Origin: Pseudonocardia bannensis
GTDB lineage: Bacteria; Actinomycetota; Actinomycetes; Mycobacteriales; Pseudonocardiaceae
DNA length: 52,826 nt
Reading direction: 5' to 3'
Assembly (NCBI RefSeq): GCF_012911875.1
Contig: NZ_JAAXKZ010000028.1
Coordinates: forward strand, 1-52,826
Shown: positions 44,368 to 52,576 of the stretch, in pieces
Numbering within the stretch: the first letter of the stretch is position 1
Layout of the letters: the number at the start of each line of letters is the position of its first letter
The notes under the pieces: model-generated
Told to the model about the DNA's origin: nothing
The model's database searches: none
Seen by the model: the letters and a program-made list of their open reading frames with translations, nothing else
Made by a program: the position numbers and the translations under genes

Positions 44368-45030
44368 TCACCCGATCCGCTCCTGGAGCAGCGCCAGGGC
44401 CTCGCGCTTGTCCTTCAGCGACACGTGTGCGTAGATGCCGAGCGTCACACTCATGTCGGCGTGGCCGACGATCTCCTGGACCACGTGCGGCGGGACGCCG
44501 AGTCCGAGCAGCAGCGTCACGCAACTGTGGCGGAGGTCATGGAACCGAGTCCCCTCGGCGCCGATCGTCTTCCGCAGCGGGTACCAGGATCGGCGCAGGT
44601 TGTCGGGCTCCAGCGGCGTCCCGACTCTGCTGGTGAACACGAGCCCACTGTCGGTCCAGCCGAAGCCGGCCTGCAGCCGTTCCTTGTGCTGGGCGATCCG
44701 GTGATCCTTCAGGGCTGGGCGACGACCCGGATCAGCGGGATGGTCCGGGCCGAGCTGTCCGTCTTCGGCGGCAGGAACTGGAGCCGGCCCTCGATCCGCT
44801 GGAGCGTCTGCACGATCTCGAGGGTGTTCTCCTCGAGGCCGACGTCGACCCACCGCAGCCCGAGCAGCTCGGTGCGGCGCATGCCGAGGTAGAGCGCCAG
44901 GACGTAGAGCGCGTGGAGCCGGTCCTCTTTCGCTGCCGTGAGCAGGTGCTTGGCCTGTTCCGCCACGCCGGAGCCAGCGGGCCGCTCACCGTCCGCGCGG
45001 ACGGCGCGTTCAACCCGAGCGCCTCGATGA
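44368..45030 (-). pseudogene. int: truncated, frameshifted tyrosine recombinase (integrase)
   Basis: Reading inward, one frame gives RPAGSGVAEQAKHLLTAAKE and then DRLHALYVLALYLGMRRTEL with the first catalytic Arg. It ends prematurely after SARTIPLIRVVAQP at 44709-44711. A shifted frame continues ALKDHRIAQHKERLQAGFGW, then FHDLRHSCVT (His-x-x-Arg) and EIVGHADMSVTLGIYAHVSL with the Tyr nucleophile, to the stop at 44368. The N-terminal arm-binding and core-binding domains are missing upstream of about 45030. With the tRNA-Phe repeats this was the element's integrase. Confidence 0.88.
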
Positions 45031-45135
45031 GAAGGCCGACGCTACCCCGAGCGATACACCGGGCACCGGGCGTGCCCGCTGCCGGCGGGCGGTCCGCGCC
45101 GGGCTACGCTCCGAAGTCATGATCGTGGGCCCGCC

Positions 45136-45444
45136 GTGTCGTCGTGGCTGATCTGGGCGGCCGCGGGCGTCGTGATCCTCGCCGCCGGCGTCGGCGTCGC
45201 GCTGGTGCCGGGGCTGCGGGCCCGCGCCTCTGACCGGGAGGCCGCGTGGTTGACCGCACGGGCGGCGATCGAGAGTGCGACAGTGAGCCGCGAGGCCTGC
45301 GCCGACCAGCCGGACGGGGCCGCGGAGGCGCTAGCCAGAGCGGAGGCGATCGTCGCCCACGGGGGCGGTGTCCGTGCGGCGCGGGCCGCGGCCGAACACG
45401 CCAGACGGGCCGACCGGCTGTGGCGGGTGGCCGCCGGTGACTGA
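45136..45444 (+). CDS. small single-pass membrane protein, first gene of the element's membrane operon
   Basis: 102 aa from the GTG at 45136. SSWLIWAAAGVVILAAGVGVA is a membrane anchor (residues 2-22). A helical, Ala/Arg-rich cytoplasmic or periplasmic tail follows (TARAAIESATVSREACADQP; ARAEAIVAHGGGVRAARAAA; EHARRADRLWRVA). It resembles the actinobacterial DUF6403-type proteins I remember, but I cannot confirm that. It overlaps the next gene by 8 bp (GTGACTGA), so translation is coupled. Confidence 0.75.
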   Translation: MSSWLIWAAAGVVILAAGVGVALVPGLRARASDREAAWLTARAAIESATVSREACADQPDGAAEALARAEAIVAHGGGVRAARAAAEHARRADRLWRVAAGD

Positions 45445-46834
45445 CCGCGTGTTCCGCAGGTCGCTGATCACTCAGGTGGCGCGCTCCGTGCTCGCCGTCG
45501 GCGCACTCGTCTGCGTCGTCTTCTTCGTCGCCGCCCAGGGCCAGGGTGCGGAGGTCACCTACGGATCCCCTGGTGTGCCCGGAAGACCCGAGATCGACAA
45601 GCCGCCCGAGTTGCCGACGGTCGACCTGCCGTCGGCCGGGGAGATGGCGGCGATGCTGAGTGCGGAGCCGGTCGTCCGGCTGCCCGGCGCTGTCGCCGCG
45701 TGGGACGCGGAGCAGGTGCGGCAGGCGATCGGGGACCACGACGTCCGGATCATCGCCACGCCGCCCGGGCTCACCAAGGAGCAGCGCTCGGCACTCGCGG
45801 ACGTGGACTTCGAGACCCGCCGCGAACTGGAGGACGACGAGGACACGACCGTCCTCACGATCGACGGGACGCGGGTGTCCGGCGGCATCTACGAGATCGC
45901 CCCGAGCACCCTCGACGAGTGGCGGGCACAGTTCAGCCGCAACGACGTGACCGTGCCCCTGGTCACGCTGATCAACGAGCTGACCGGGTCGGGCGACGAG
46001 CGCGTCGAGGGACCAGCGGACGAACGGCGGGAACCGTCCGCTGCCGAGCTCGAGGTTGTCGCGACGCAGTTGCGGGCCACGGGCCTGTTCGTCGCGCCCG
46101 GGGCCTCACTGACCGACGTGCCGGCCGAAGCGTCGGCCGAAGCGTTCGGGGGTGTGCCTGCGCTGTACACCGCGTTCCCCGTCCAGCCGCTCGAGGAGCA
46201 GGTGCCCGACTACGGCCCCGCGCTCGCGCGGCTGTTCCCGGAGACGCCGCTCGTCGTCCTGTACGGCTCATGGATCGAGTACCACGGCCCGCACGCCGCC
46301 GACTTCGCCGACGTCGCCGCGGCCGGGTACTACTCCCAGTTCGGGAGCCTGCTCGGCCGGAGCCAGTACCCCCAGGACACCCTGCTGCGCCCGTACCTGG
46401 GCGAGATCGCCGACGTTCGCTACGCGGGGCTGTTCGACCGTCCGCTGCCCTACACGCCGTTCGACCCGCTCTCCGTCACGCTGCCTGCGCTCCCCTGGAT
46501 TTTCGCCGGCTGCGCCGTGCTCCTGCTCGCACTGTCTGCCCAGTCCCTGCTGCGCCGCACCGCGAGCAGACCGTTGGGCACGGCCGCCCGCTTGGGTGGA
46601 CTGAGCGCGTTGGCTGTCGAGGTCTCCGGGCTCACCGATCGGGCTGACGATCCCGCACTCGCCCGGGCGGTCGTCCACCTGCAGGCCGCACGTGACGCCG
46701 TGGTGAAGGGCCTGCCTGACAAGCACGCCCACACGTTGCTCGACCACGCCGCCGCGGAGCTCGACCGGGTCGGCCGATCCGTCCCGTTCGACGGCTACCG
46801 GCCCGCCGACTACCTCCGGAGGCAGCGGGTATGA
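45437..46834 (+). CDS. two-pass membrane protein of unknown function, second gene of the operon
   Basis: 465 aa from the GTG at 45437. A membrane segment at residues 13-33 (ARSVLAVGALVCVVFFVAA) is followed by an approximately 315-residue extracytoplasmic region rich in acidic residues. A second segment is near 352-374 (PWIFAGCAVLLLALSAQSLL), and the roughly 90-residue cytoplasmic tail ends YRPADYLRRQRV. The outer region has RLFPETPLVVLYGSWIEYHG and AAAGYYSQFGSLLGRSQYPQ but no enzyme motif I recognise. Its stop overlaps the next start (ATGA). The fixed order and overlaps suggest a complex. Confidence 0.8.
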   Translation: MTDRVFRRSLITQVARSVLAVGALVCVVFFVAAQGQGAEVTYGSPGVPGRPEIDKPPELPTVDLPSAGEMAAMLSAEPVVRLPGAVAAWDAEQVRQAIGDHDVRIIATPPGLTKEQRSALADVDFETRRELEDDEDTTVLTIDGTRVSGGIYEIAPSTLDEWRAQFSRNDVTVPLVTLINELTGSGDERVEGPADERREPSAAELEVVATQLRATGLFVAPGASLTDVPAEASAEAFGGVPALYTAFPVQPLEEQVPDYGPALARLFPETPLVVLYGSWIEYHGPHAADFADVAAAGYYSQFGSLLGRSQYPQDTLLRPYLGEIADVRYAGLFDRPLPYTPFDPLSVTLPALPWIFAGCAVLLLALSAQSLLRRTASRPLGTAARLGGLSALAVEVSGLTDRADDPALARAVVHLQAARDAVVKGLPDKHAHTLLDHAAAELDRVGRSVPFDGYRPADYLRRQRV

Positions 46835-47721
46835 CGCGGATCATGCGGCAGCTGGGGACGTGGTTCGGACTCGGCACGGTGGCCTGCCTGCTGCTGGCGA
46901 TCTGGGCGCTGTGGACCGCAGGCCTGTTCGAGGGACCTGCCGCGCGGACGGTGCGCACGACATCGGTCTACGCCGCGCCCGGGATCGAACTCGACACCGC
47001 GGCGGCGGAGCGGATCATCGGCAACCGGCGGCTCGTCGTCGTCTTGCTGGGGCCAGGTGCAGACCTCAGCTCGACGTGCGATGGGCTGGGTAACGCTGCG
47101 GCGGGCACCCTGGTACTGGTGATGGCCCGCGAGGACGACGAGTTCGACACCTACGGCTGTGGCTTCCTCGCAGGCGGGGATATCGACGAGGGGGGTTTCG
47201 GCGAGCGGGCGGTTGCCGAGTCCAGGATCGGCGCCGGGATCGACGGGTTTGTCGACCGGCCACTGGACGCGCTGAAGGTCGTCGTCCTCAACTACGACCA
47301 GTTGGTCGACCTCGACGTCCTGCCGAACGATGCTCGGACGTTCAGCCCGTCCCTGCCGCGCTACCTCATCGCCACCGCCGCGATCACCGCTGTGGTCGGG
47401 GGCGCACTCACGTTGTATCTGGCGGCGCGACGCGCAGGTGGCCAGGTGGTGGCGAGCAGCATCCGGCGCGAGGAGTCCGCCGACAGCCGCGCCGTGCTGA
47501 GTGCCGAGATGGCGCTCGTCGCGCGACAGATCATCGACCTCGACGGAGCGCCCGGGCACAGGCGCGCAGCACAACACGCCCACCTCGCCGTGGCCTACTC
47601 CACGCTGCTCGACGAGATCACGGCCGCCGACCGCGACGGCCGCTCCTCCGACTACGAGCAGTTCACCGCCCGTGCCAGGACGCTGTCCGGGAAGCTGCGC
47701 GGCCTGAGCCCCGGCTACTAG
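46831..47721 (+). CDS. two-pass membrane protein of unknown function, third gene of the operon
   Basis: 296 aa from the ATG at 46831. Membrane segments are at about 12-32 and 180-203, with a 150-residue extracytoplasmic domain between them (RTTSVYAAPGIELDTAAAER; IIGNRRLVVVLLGPGADLSS; a CGFLAGGDIDEG motif and cysteines near 83 and 110). The C-terminal 90 residues are a helical cytoplasmic domain. The layout mirrors the second gene (anchor, outer domain, anchor, cytoplasmic helices). The stop TAG is formed by TA before the IS copy and the IS's first G. Confidence 0.8.
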   Translation: MTRIMRQLGTWFGLGTVACLLLAIWALWTAGLFEGPAARTVRTTSVYAAPGIELDTAAAERIIGNRRLVVVLLGPGADLSSTCDGLGNAAAGTLVLVMAREDDEFDTYGCGFLAGGDIDEGGFGERAVAESRIGAGIDGFVDRPLDALKVVVLNYDQLVDLDVLPNDARTFSPSLPRYLIATAAITAVVGGALTLYLAARRAGGQVVASSIRREESADSRAVLSAEMALVARQIIDLDGAPGHRRAAQHAHLAVAYSTLLDEITAADRDGRSSDYEQFTARARTLSGKLRGLSPGY

Positions 47722-48754
47722 GCCGTGTTTAAGAAGTCTGGGCGGCGAGGGCGCGTAGCCAGATGTTGATCGTGGCGATGTGCAGGGTGGCCTCGTAGCG
47801 CAGGGCGAGCTTGTCGTATCGGGTGGCGAGCGCCCGGTGCTGTTTGAGCAGGTTGATCCCGCACTCGACCGCGTGACGCTGCCGGTAGATCTGCTCGTCG
47901 AACGCCGGTGGGCGCCCACCGGCCGAGCCTCGTCTGCGTCGGTGGGCTTGCTGGTCGACCTTGACCGGGATCGTCGCGGCGATCTTGCGGTCGCGCAGGT
48001 AGGCGCGGTTGGCCCGCGACGAGTAGGCCTTGTCCGCGAGCACCCGGTCCGGACGGGTGCGTGGGCGTCCTGGTCCAACCCGGGGCACCCGCAGCGCCTC
48101 CAGGACAGGGATGAACTGCGGTGAGTCCCCTCGGTGGCCTGCGGTGATGAGCGCGGCGAGCGGCCGGCGGCCCTGTTCGCAGGCCAGGTGGATCTTCGTG
48201 GTCCAGCCTCCGCGGGAGCGTCCGAGTCCGTGGTCGAGTGGCTCGTCGCCGGGCGGTTCGACCTGCTCGTGCGGGCGGCGTTGGGCTCCGGCGGCGTGCT
48301 GGTGGGCGCGGTTGATCGTGGAGTCGACCGAGACGTCCCACCGGATCAACCCGCCTGCATCAGCCCAGGCCAGCAGGGTGGACCACACCAGCGCCCACAC
48401 GTTCTGGCGCTGCCAGCGGCGGAACAGCGAGTAGATCGACTGCCAGTGCCCGTAGCGTTCGGGCACGTCGCGCCACGGGGCGCCGACGCGGGTGCGCCAT
48501 CGGATTCCGTCGATCAGCGTGCGGTGGGGCCACTTTCGCGGCCGGCCTCGGCCTGTCGGGGCCGGGAGCAGCGGTTTCAGGATCCGCCACTGCCGGTCCG
48601 TCAGGTCTTTACGTGCTCCGATCGATAGGCTGCTCAACGAGGTCTCCGGGCGGGCGGTCTTCTTGGTCGTTGATCACCTACCGGAGACCTCACTCATGCC
48701 CGGGCACCGACACGCGCCAGCCGCGACCCACCTCGCCGACTTCGTAAACAGCTC
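47721..48754 (-). mobile_element. IS5-family insertion sequence
   Basis: About 1,034 bp with imperfect terminal inverted repeats of 18 bp (GGCCGTGTTTAAGAAGTC at the left, GGAGCTGTTTACGAAGTC as the reverse complement of the right; 14/18 match). It is flanked by the duplicated target CTA (47718-47720 and 48755-48757), or CTAG if the first G is counted as target. The single transposase gene is intact, so the copy may be active. Confidence 0.85.
47729..48637 (-). CDS. IS5-family transposase
   Basis: 302 aa with a DDE nuclease fold. An N-terminal DUF4096-type helix-turn-helix region ([20 protein letters not shown]) is followed by the catalytic Asp105 (DVSVDSTI), Asp202 ([20 protein letters not shown]) and Glu258 ([17 protein letters not shown]). 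All three residues are present and the frame is complete. The ATG at 48637 lies about 117 bp from the right IS end. Confidence 0.93.
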   Translation of the reverse strand: MSSLSIGARKDLTDRQWRILKPLLPAPTGRGRPRKWPHRTLIDGIRWRTRVGAPWRDVPERYGHWQSIYSLFRRWQRQNVWALVWSTLLAWADAGGLIRWDVSVDSTINRAHQHAAGAQRRPHEQVEPPGDEPLDHGLGRSRGGWTTKIHLACEQGRRPLAALITAGHRGDSPQFIPVLEALRVPRVGPGRPRTRPDRVLADKAYSSRANRAYLRDRKIAATIPVKVDQQAHRRRRGSAGGRPPAFDEQIYRQRHAVECGINLLKQHRALATRYDKLALRYEATLHIATINIWLRALAAQTS

Positions 48755-50323
48755 CTAGGCGGTCGTCGCCGCGATGGTTGCCGCCACCACGGCGTCGAGC
48801 TGTCCCGACAGGCTGGCGTTCATCCCCCGAAAGTCGGCCGCGTACTCGTCGTCGATCTTTTGCGCGACCGCCTCGAGAGACTTTTTTGTCTGTTCGACGG
48901 CGACGTCGCGCTCGGCCGCGGCGGCGTCCCGGGCATCACCCCTGGCGGTGTCCATCCTCGCGTAGGCCTCCTCCTGGAGCTTCAGGCTCTCCAACACGTC
49001 ACCGACCTCCGCTGAGAGGAACTCTGGTACCTCGACCTCGTCCATGTACTCCTTCGTCTTCGCGAACGACGTGGTGTAGGACTTGCTCTCCCGGTACTCG
49101 GCGTAGTCGATGGGCTTGGTGGCGACCTCGAAGAGCCTGGTCATGAACCCACCCGCACCCACGACGCGGGTGAACGTCGTGGTGCGGTCGAGATCGGCCG
49201 GGTTGTCGTACAGCGTCATCGTCACCTCGGCGTCGTGCAGCGCGTCGTCGATCGCCGTGGCCGCCTCGGCGCCGATCCCGGCGTGATCGAGCTCGGTGCG
49301 TGCGTCGGACAGCATGACCCTGAGGACGTCGGCCTTCCCCGCGAAGTGCTCATCGGAAGTGGCCTTCGGCAGCAGCGACTTGGCGATCGCCATACGCGCG
49401 CCGATGTACGCCAGGAACCTCTGGTCGGCCGCACCGGCGCCGCGTTCGCTGGTCTTCAGCGCTTCGGTGAGCTGGTCGAGGGCCACGGTGGTCAGGTCGT
49501 GGCTCTTCACGAAGCCCGGGAGGTACACGATGTAGCTGTAGGGGCGGAGGATCTGGGCGTTCTGGGCATTGAGACTGTCCACGCAGCCCTTGTAGAAATC
49601 AGTCGTGTCCTCGGTGGGTGCGAACCTCGCGAAGCCGACCAGACACTCCTCCGCCATGCTCTTGTACTTCTTCACCTCCTCGAGGTGTCGCGCGGCGTGC
49701 CCGGCGTAGAGATCGTGCGTGCCCCTGATCTTCTCGACCGAGGTGATGTACTCGGTCGCCGCGGCGCTGAGGCCTTCGAGCACCTTCCGGTTCACCGGAT
49801 TGAGGATCTCGTTGCGCTTCTCGTCGGTACTGTTGTCGCTGGAGGAGAGGTAGTCGCCGTCGACGAGTTCGATGAATCTGTCCTGGATGGCGCCCGCGGT
49901 GGCGTAGTAGAAAATTCCCTGGAGATAGTACAGATTCTCACTGAGGTCGTCGTCCGCACTGGTGACCCCCGGAATCGCCTCTGTGCTCGCCTCGAGGTCG
50001 TGAACGAACCGCACTCCCTCGCGGAGGGTGACGTCCCTCAGACGCGCCTTCTGGTAGTCCTCACTCAGGAAGGCGAGGAGCTTCTCCGGGAGTTCCGGCG
50101 GGTGCGCAGTCGCCTCGACCAGCTCCTGGTCCCTCTTATCCCGCAAGCTCGTGACATACTCGTCGGCGGTTTCCCTGAAGTCCTCCGCAGCGGAGTCGAG
50201 CGATACTTTCTGCCACAACAATCCGCCGATCAGCACGACGACCAGGCAGCCGACTCCCGCGACCAGCGCTATCCTCCGCCCCGAGTGGGAGGGCTTCTCG
50301 GTGCCGACGTTCGCCGCATTCAC
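48755..50323 (-). CDS. single-pass membrane protein with a large helical outer domain, unknown function
   Basis: 522 aa from the GTG at 50323. One membrane segment is at residues 17-37 (RIALVAGVGCLVVVLIGGLL). The rest is an almost wholly helical extracytoplasmic region rich in Glu, Asp, Ala and Lys, likely a coiled-coil or helical-bundle domain (AAEDFRETADEYVTSLRDKR; later QEEAYARMDTARGDARDAAA). It has no enzyme motif. Base composition is lower in GC than its neighbours by eye, as expected for acquired DNA. It is convergent with the three-gene operon; their stop codons shared one CTAG before the IS inserted. Confidence 0.8.
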   Translation of the reverse strand: MNAANVGTEKPSHSGRRIALVAGVGCLVVVLIGGLLWQKVSLDSAAEDFRETADEYVTSLRDKRDQELVEATAHPPELPEKLLAFLSEDYQKARLRDVTLREGVRFVHDLEASTEAIPGVTSADDDLSENLYYLQGIFYYATAGAIQDRFIELVDGDYLSSSDNSTDEKRNEILNPVNRKVLEGLSAAATEYITSVEKIRGTHDLYAGHAARHLEEVKKYKSMAEECLVGFARFAPTEDTTDFYKGCVDSLNAQNAQILRPYSYIVYLPGFVKSHDLTTVALDQLTEALKTSERGAGAADQRFLAYIGARMAIAKSLLPKATSDEHFAGKADVLRVMLSDARTELDHAGIGAEAATAIDDALHDAEVTMTLYDNPADLDRTTTFTRVVGAGGFMTRLFEVATKPIDYAEYRESKSYTTSFAKTKEYMDEVEVPEFLSAEVGDVLESLKLQEEAYARMDTARGDARDAAAAERDVAVEQTKKSLEAVAQKIDDEYAADFRGMNASLSGQLDAVVAATIAATTA

Positions 50324-50329
50324 ACCCCG

Positions 50330-50335
50330 ATTTTA
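50330..50335 (-). promoter_or_regulatory. -10 element of a probable leaderless promoter
   Basis: On the minus strand TAAAAT ends six bases before the GTG at 50323 (TAAAAT-CGGGGT-GTG). This is the spacing of actinobacterial leaderless genes, where transcription starts at the first base of the start codon. No good -35 is seen. There is no ribosome binding site, which agrees with leaderless translation. Confidence 0.6.
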
Positions 50336-50570
50336 CCCCTGCCCCGATGAACATGATCATGCCTCGGTGATCACGGTCGATCTACGAGGTGAACTGTTGG
50401 CGACGTGCTACGAGACACGGCGCGTCGGGGAGCACTTTCTGTACGGCTTCGAGCACCACGAGAGGAAGAGGCGGGGCCGGCGCCGCGAGGTTCCAGCCTT
50501 GACACGGCCGACCCGGTCGATGAGGCGGCCAGGACGACGAGCAAGGCTGCGGAGTGAGCAGGTGGGGGAG
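50336..50570. other. right end of the element, no supported gene
   Basis: A plus-strand frame from 50367 begins in a protein-like way (VITVDLRGELLATCYETRRV) but turns into Arg-rich, non-coding-looking sequence before attR. It may be a gene fragment cut by the integration or its decay. Confidence 0.35.
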
Positions 50571-50597
50571 CGGCGGTTCGACCCCGCCCCTGGCCAC
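50571..50597. repeat. attR: attR: copy of the tRNA-Phe 3' end
   Basis: Exact 27-bp copy of 43715-43741 with no other tRNA sequence around it; the rest of a Phe tRNA is absent. It marks the right edge of the integrated element. Confidence 0.85.
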
Positions 50598-50826
50598 CAC
50601 ATCGCAGCAGCGGTCCTGCCGCCGAGTGTCCAAGCAGTCACGGCGATCGACGGCAACGTCACCGCAGACGCACGTCCAGCTTTCGCGTCGCGGTCCGCTT
50701 CTCGTTCGCGAGGCTTACGCGTGGGTGTTAGTCGTCACACCGATGTCCGCGTGCTCGACGATCTCTCGCACGAGCCCCAGGGCGGTGCTGATCGCGGCGG
50801 CTGCCTGCGTTCCCGGCCGACCGGGC
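50598..50826. other. non-coding stretch right of attR
   Basis: About 230 bp in which I see no gene. It lies between the attachment site and the oxidoreductase remnant. Confidence 0.35.
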
Positions 50827-51070
50827 TCAGCTTCCGATCTTCACCCAGGTTCCGGTTTCGGCCGAGCGGGCCATTGCGTCGAGGGCGACGGCGCTGCGGA
50901 CGGCGTCGTCCGGCCTCTTCTCCCCCCGGGGGCGCTGGTGTGGCCTGCCGTGGTGCCGGCCGGTCGGGCGCATGCGTGACCGAGCCGAGCTCCCCGCCCC
51001 GGACCGTTTCGCGGGCGGCGGCCACCGCAGGGGCATTGCGGTAGTTCAATCCCACCGCACCCTGGGCCCC
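50827..51070 (-). pseudogene. remnant of a Gfo/Idh/MocA-family oxidoreductase
   Basis: One minus-strand frame from about 51070 reads QGAVGLNYRNAPAVAAARET and then VRGGELGSVTHA, the middle (xGxNYR..PA....) segment of this NAD(P)-dependent dehydrogenase family. A shifted frame then ends DDAVRSAVALDAMARSAETG and TWVKIGS with a stop at 50827, the family's C-terminal helix and strand. The Rossmann N-terminus and about half of the C-terminal domain are gone. It is the outer neighbour of attR, so this was host sequence rather than cargo. Confidence 0.72.
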
Positions 51071-51212
51071 GGCACGGGCCTCCTCCGAACGACTCCGGCC
51101 GCAACGGGAGCTGCGGGAAGCGGTACACAGCTCCCTGGCCGGCGGACCGGTCGTCCGGCACCAGTCCGACGCCGGGCGCGTCGCCGGCGAACAGCCGACG
51201 GCCGGCTGGAGG

Positions 51213-51779
51213 TCAGCGTGCCGCCGTGACCTGGTCGGCCAGGTCGAGGATCATCGCCGCCGGCAGGCGCCGGGCGCCCGGATCGGCACCTGGATCGTCG
51301 GGGGCCCACGCGCCCTCGCCCCACAGCACGTGCACCCCCGCCGCCCGCAGGGTCGACAGGTGCGTCAGCCATGCCGGATGTCCGGCGTGCGCGGTGTTGA
51401 CCCGCGGGAACACGATGACGGGTACGGCCCGGCTGCCGACGGCCTCGTGAGCGGTGGCGAGGGCCTGGTTGTCGGAGATCCCGAGGGCGAGCTTGGCGAC
51501 GGTGTTGGCGGTGGCCGGCGCGACGATGTAACAGTCCGCCGTGGGGTGCGGGCTGCGCTGGCCGGGCATCCGAAGCTCGTCGCGGACGAGGAAGCCGGTG
51601 AGCATCTCCAGCCGGGCCCGCTCCCCGGTGTGTCCCAGCCACGTGGCGGCGGTCGGCGTCAGGGTGATCGCGACCTGCCAGCCACGGTCCAGCGCGGGCT
51701 CGACGAGGTCCGTGCGGAGGGTCTCCGTGCCGGCGGCTGCGGAGGCGATCAGCCCGATCACGCCACGCCGGTCGCTCAT
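51213..51779 (-). CDS. flavoprotein of the PPC-decarboxylase-like family
   Basis: 188 aa, flavodoxin-like flavoprotein family (pfam02441 type: phosphopantothenoylcysteine decarboxylase, UbiX and lantibiotic EpiD relatives). The Gly-rich start SDRRGVIGLIASAAAGTETL and the FMN/active-site ADCYIVAPATANTVAKLALG (PxTxNTxAK) are clear. The catalytic His and the C-terminal substrate-recognition motif of PPC decarboxylase are not obvious, so it may be a different FMN decarboxylase. The ATG at 51779 (residue 6 of a longer open frame) is the likely start. The ribosome binding site is weak. Confidence 0.82.
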   Translation of the reverse strand: MSDRRGVIGLIASAAAGTETLRTDLVEPALDRGWQVAITLTPTAATWLGHTGERARLEMLTGFLVRDELRMPGQRSPHPTADCYIVAPATANTVAKLALGISDNQALATAHEAVGSRAVPVIVFPRVNTAHAGHPAWLTHLSTLRAAGVHVLWGEGAWAPDDPGADPGARRLPAAMILDLADQVTAAR

Positions 51780-51913
51780 CACACGACCCGGCACGACCGT
51801 GGACGCGCCGGCAGACCCCTGCCCGGGCCGCCACCGGCGACGGGTGCGCGGTGCATGGACGTCACGGTCTCACGACCACGCCCGCGGTGGGGCTGCGTCA
51901 CGGGCCAGGACGG

Positions 51914-52576
51914 TCAGCGCCAACCGGGGACGTCGAAGCGACCGGTCGCGATGACCTGGCCCGCCTCGTCGGTGACCTGCAGGCCCGTGAGCATCGTTCG
52001 GTCGACCGGCGCCGGCCCGCCCCAGAAGGCGTCCCCCGCAACGATCGGGATCGGGTCGGAGGTCATCCCCGTCCCGTCCCGGAACAGCAGCGTGCACGTC
52101 ACCATCCCCCCGGGGCGCCCGGCCTCGAGGTACATGTAGAGCCACGACGGTTCGCCCGGGTAGGCGTAGGCCTGCCCGATCTCCCGGCCTTTCGTGGTCA
52201 GCGCGGCGAAGAGCACCGACCGCTGCCCGGCGGCGACGGCGCCCGGCGGGCCGGGTGCGGTGTTCGCGACGAACGCCCACCCCAGACCCAGCAGCACGAC
52301 GGCGACCGCGATCGCAGCCGCCATCCGCCGACCGGCCGTCGGCCGTACCGGGTGCAGCCGGTCCAGCACGCGACTCTCGAACCCCGGTTGCGGCTCCGCG
52401 TCGGGGATCAGCGCGCGCAACCGGTCATGGATCCGCGTCAGCCCCTCGACCAGCGCGCGGCACGCGGGGCAGCACTGCAGGTGGGTGAGCGCCGCAGCCC
52501 GCTCGCGCCCGGTCATCATGCCGAGGGCCAGCTCCGGGGCGGAGTCCCGGTAGTGCTCGCAGTCGTGCTCAGTCAT
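51914..52576 (-). CDS. zinc-binding anti-sigma factor (RskA-like)
   Basis: 220 aa. The N-terminal ZAS domain has His32-x3-Cys36-x2-Cys39 (THLQCCPACR) for zinc binding. One membrane segment is at about 83-105 (MAAAIAVAVVLLGLGWAFVA). The C-terminal extracytoplasmic domain (RPGGMVTCTLLFRDGTGM) is the sensor. Such proteins hold an ECF sigma factor at the membrane and release it after regulated proteolysis. The start ATG lies inside the sigma gene's last codons (ATGACTGA), so the two are translated together. Confidence 0.93.
   Translation of the reverse strand: MTEHDCEHYRDSAPELALGMMTGRERAAALTHLQCCPACRALVEGLTRIHDRLRALIPDAEPQPGFESRVLDRLHPVRPTAGRRMAAAIAVAVVLLGLGWAFVANTAPGPPGAVAAGQRSVLFAALTTKGREIGQAYAYPGEPSWLYMYLEAGRPGGMVTCTLLFRDGTGMTSDPIPIVAGDAFWGGPAPVDRTMLTGLQVTDEAGQVIATGRFDVPGWR

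Larger units (their letters stand above)
43715..50597. mobile_element. 6.9-kb integrated element at tRNA-Phe (immobilised)
   Basis: It is bounded by exact 27-bp direct repeats. It carries a broken tyrosine integrase next to the tRNA, a small gene of unknown function, a three-gene membrane operon, an IS5-family insertion and a large single-pass membrane protein. There is no replication, excision or conjugation gene. It is therefore a reduced genomic island or a remnant, probably no longer able to excise by itself. Confidence 0.8.

Noticed and set aside
43715..50597. Complete prophage or conjugative element
   Set aside because: No phage structural, replication, excisionase or transfer gene is present and the integrase is broken.
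50382..50662. Minus-strand frames beginning WTLGGRTAAAMWWPGAGSNRRS or VARGGVEPPLPHL
   Set aside because: They are antisense of the tRNA-Phe 3'-end copy at attR and carry the same spurious GGVEPP/GAGSNRR signature.
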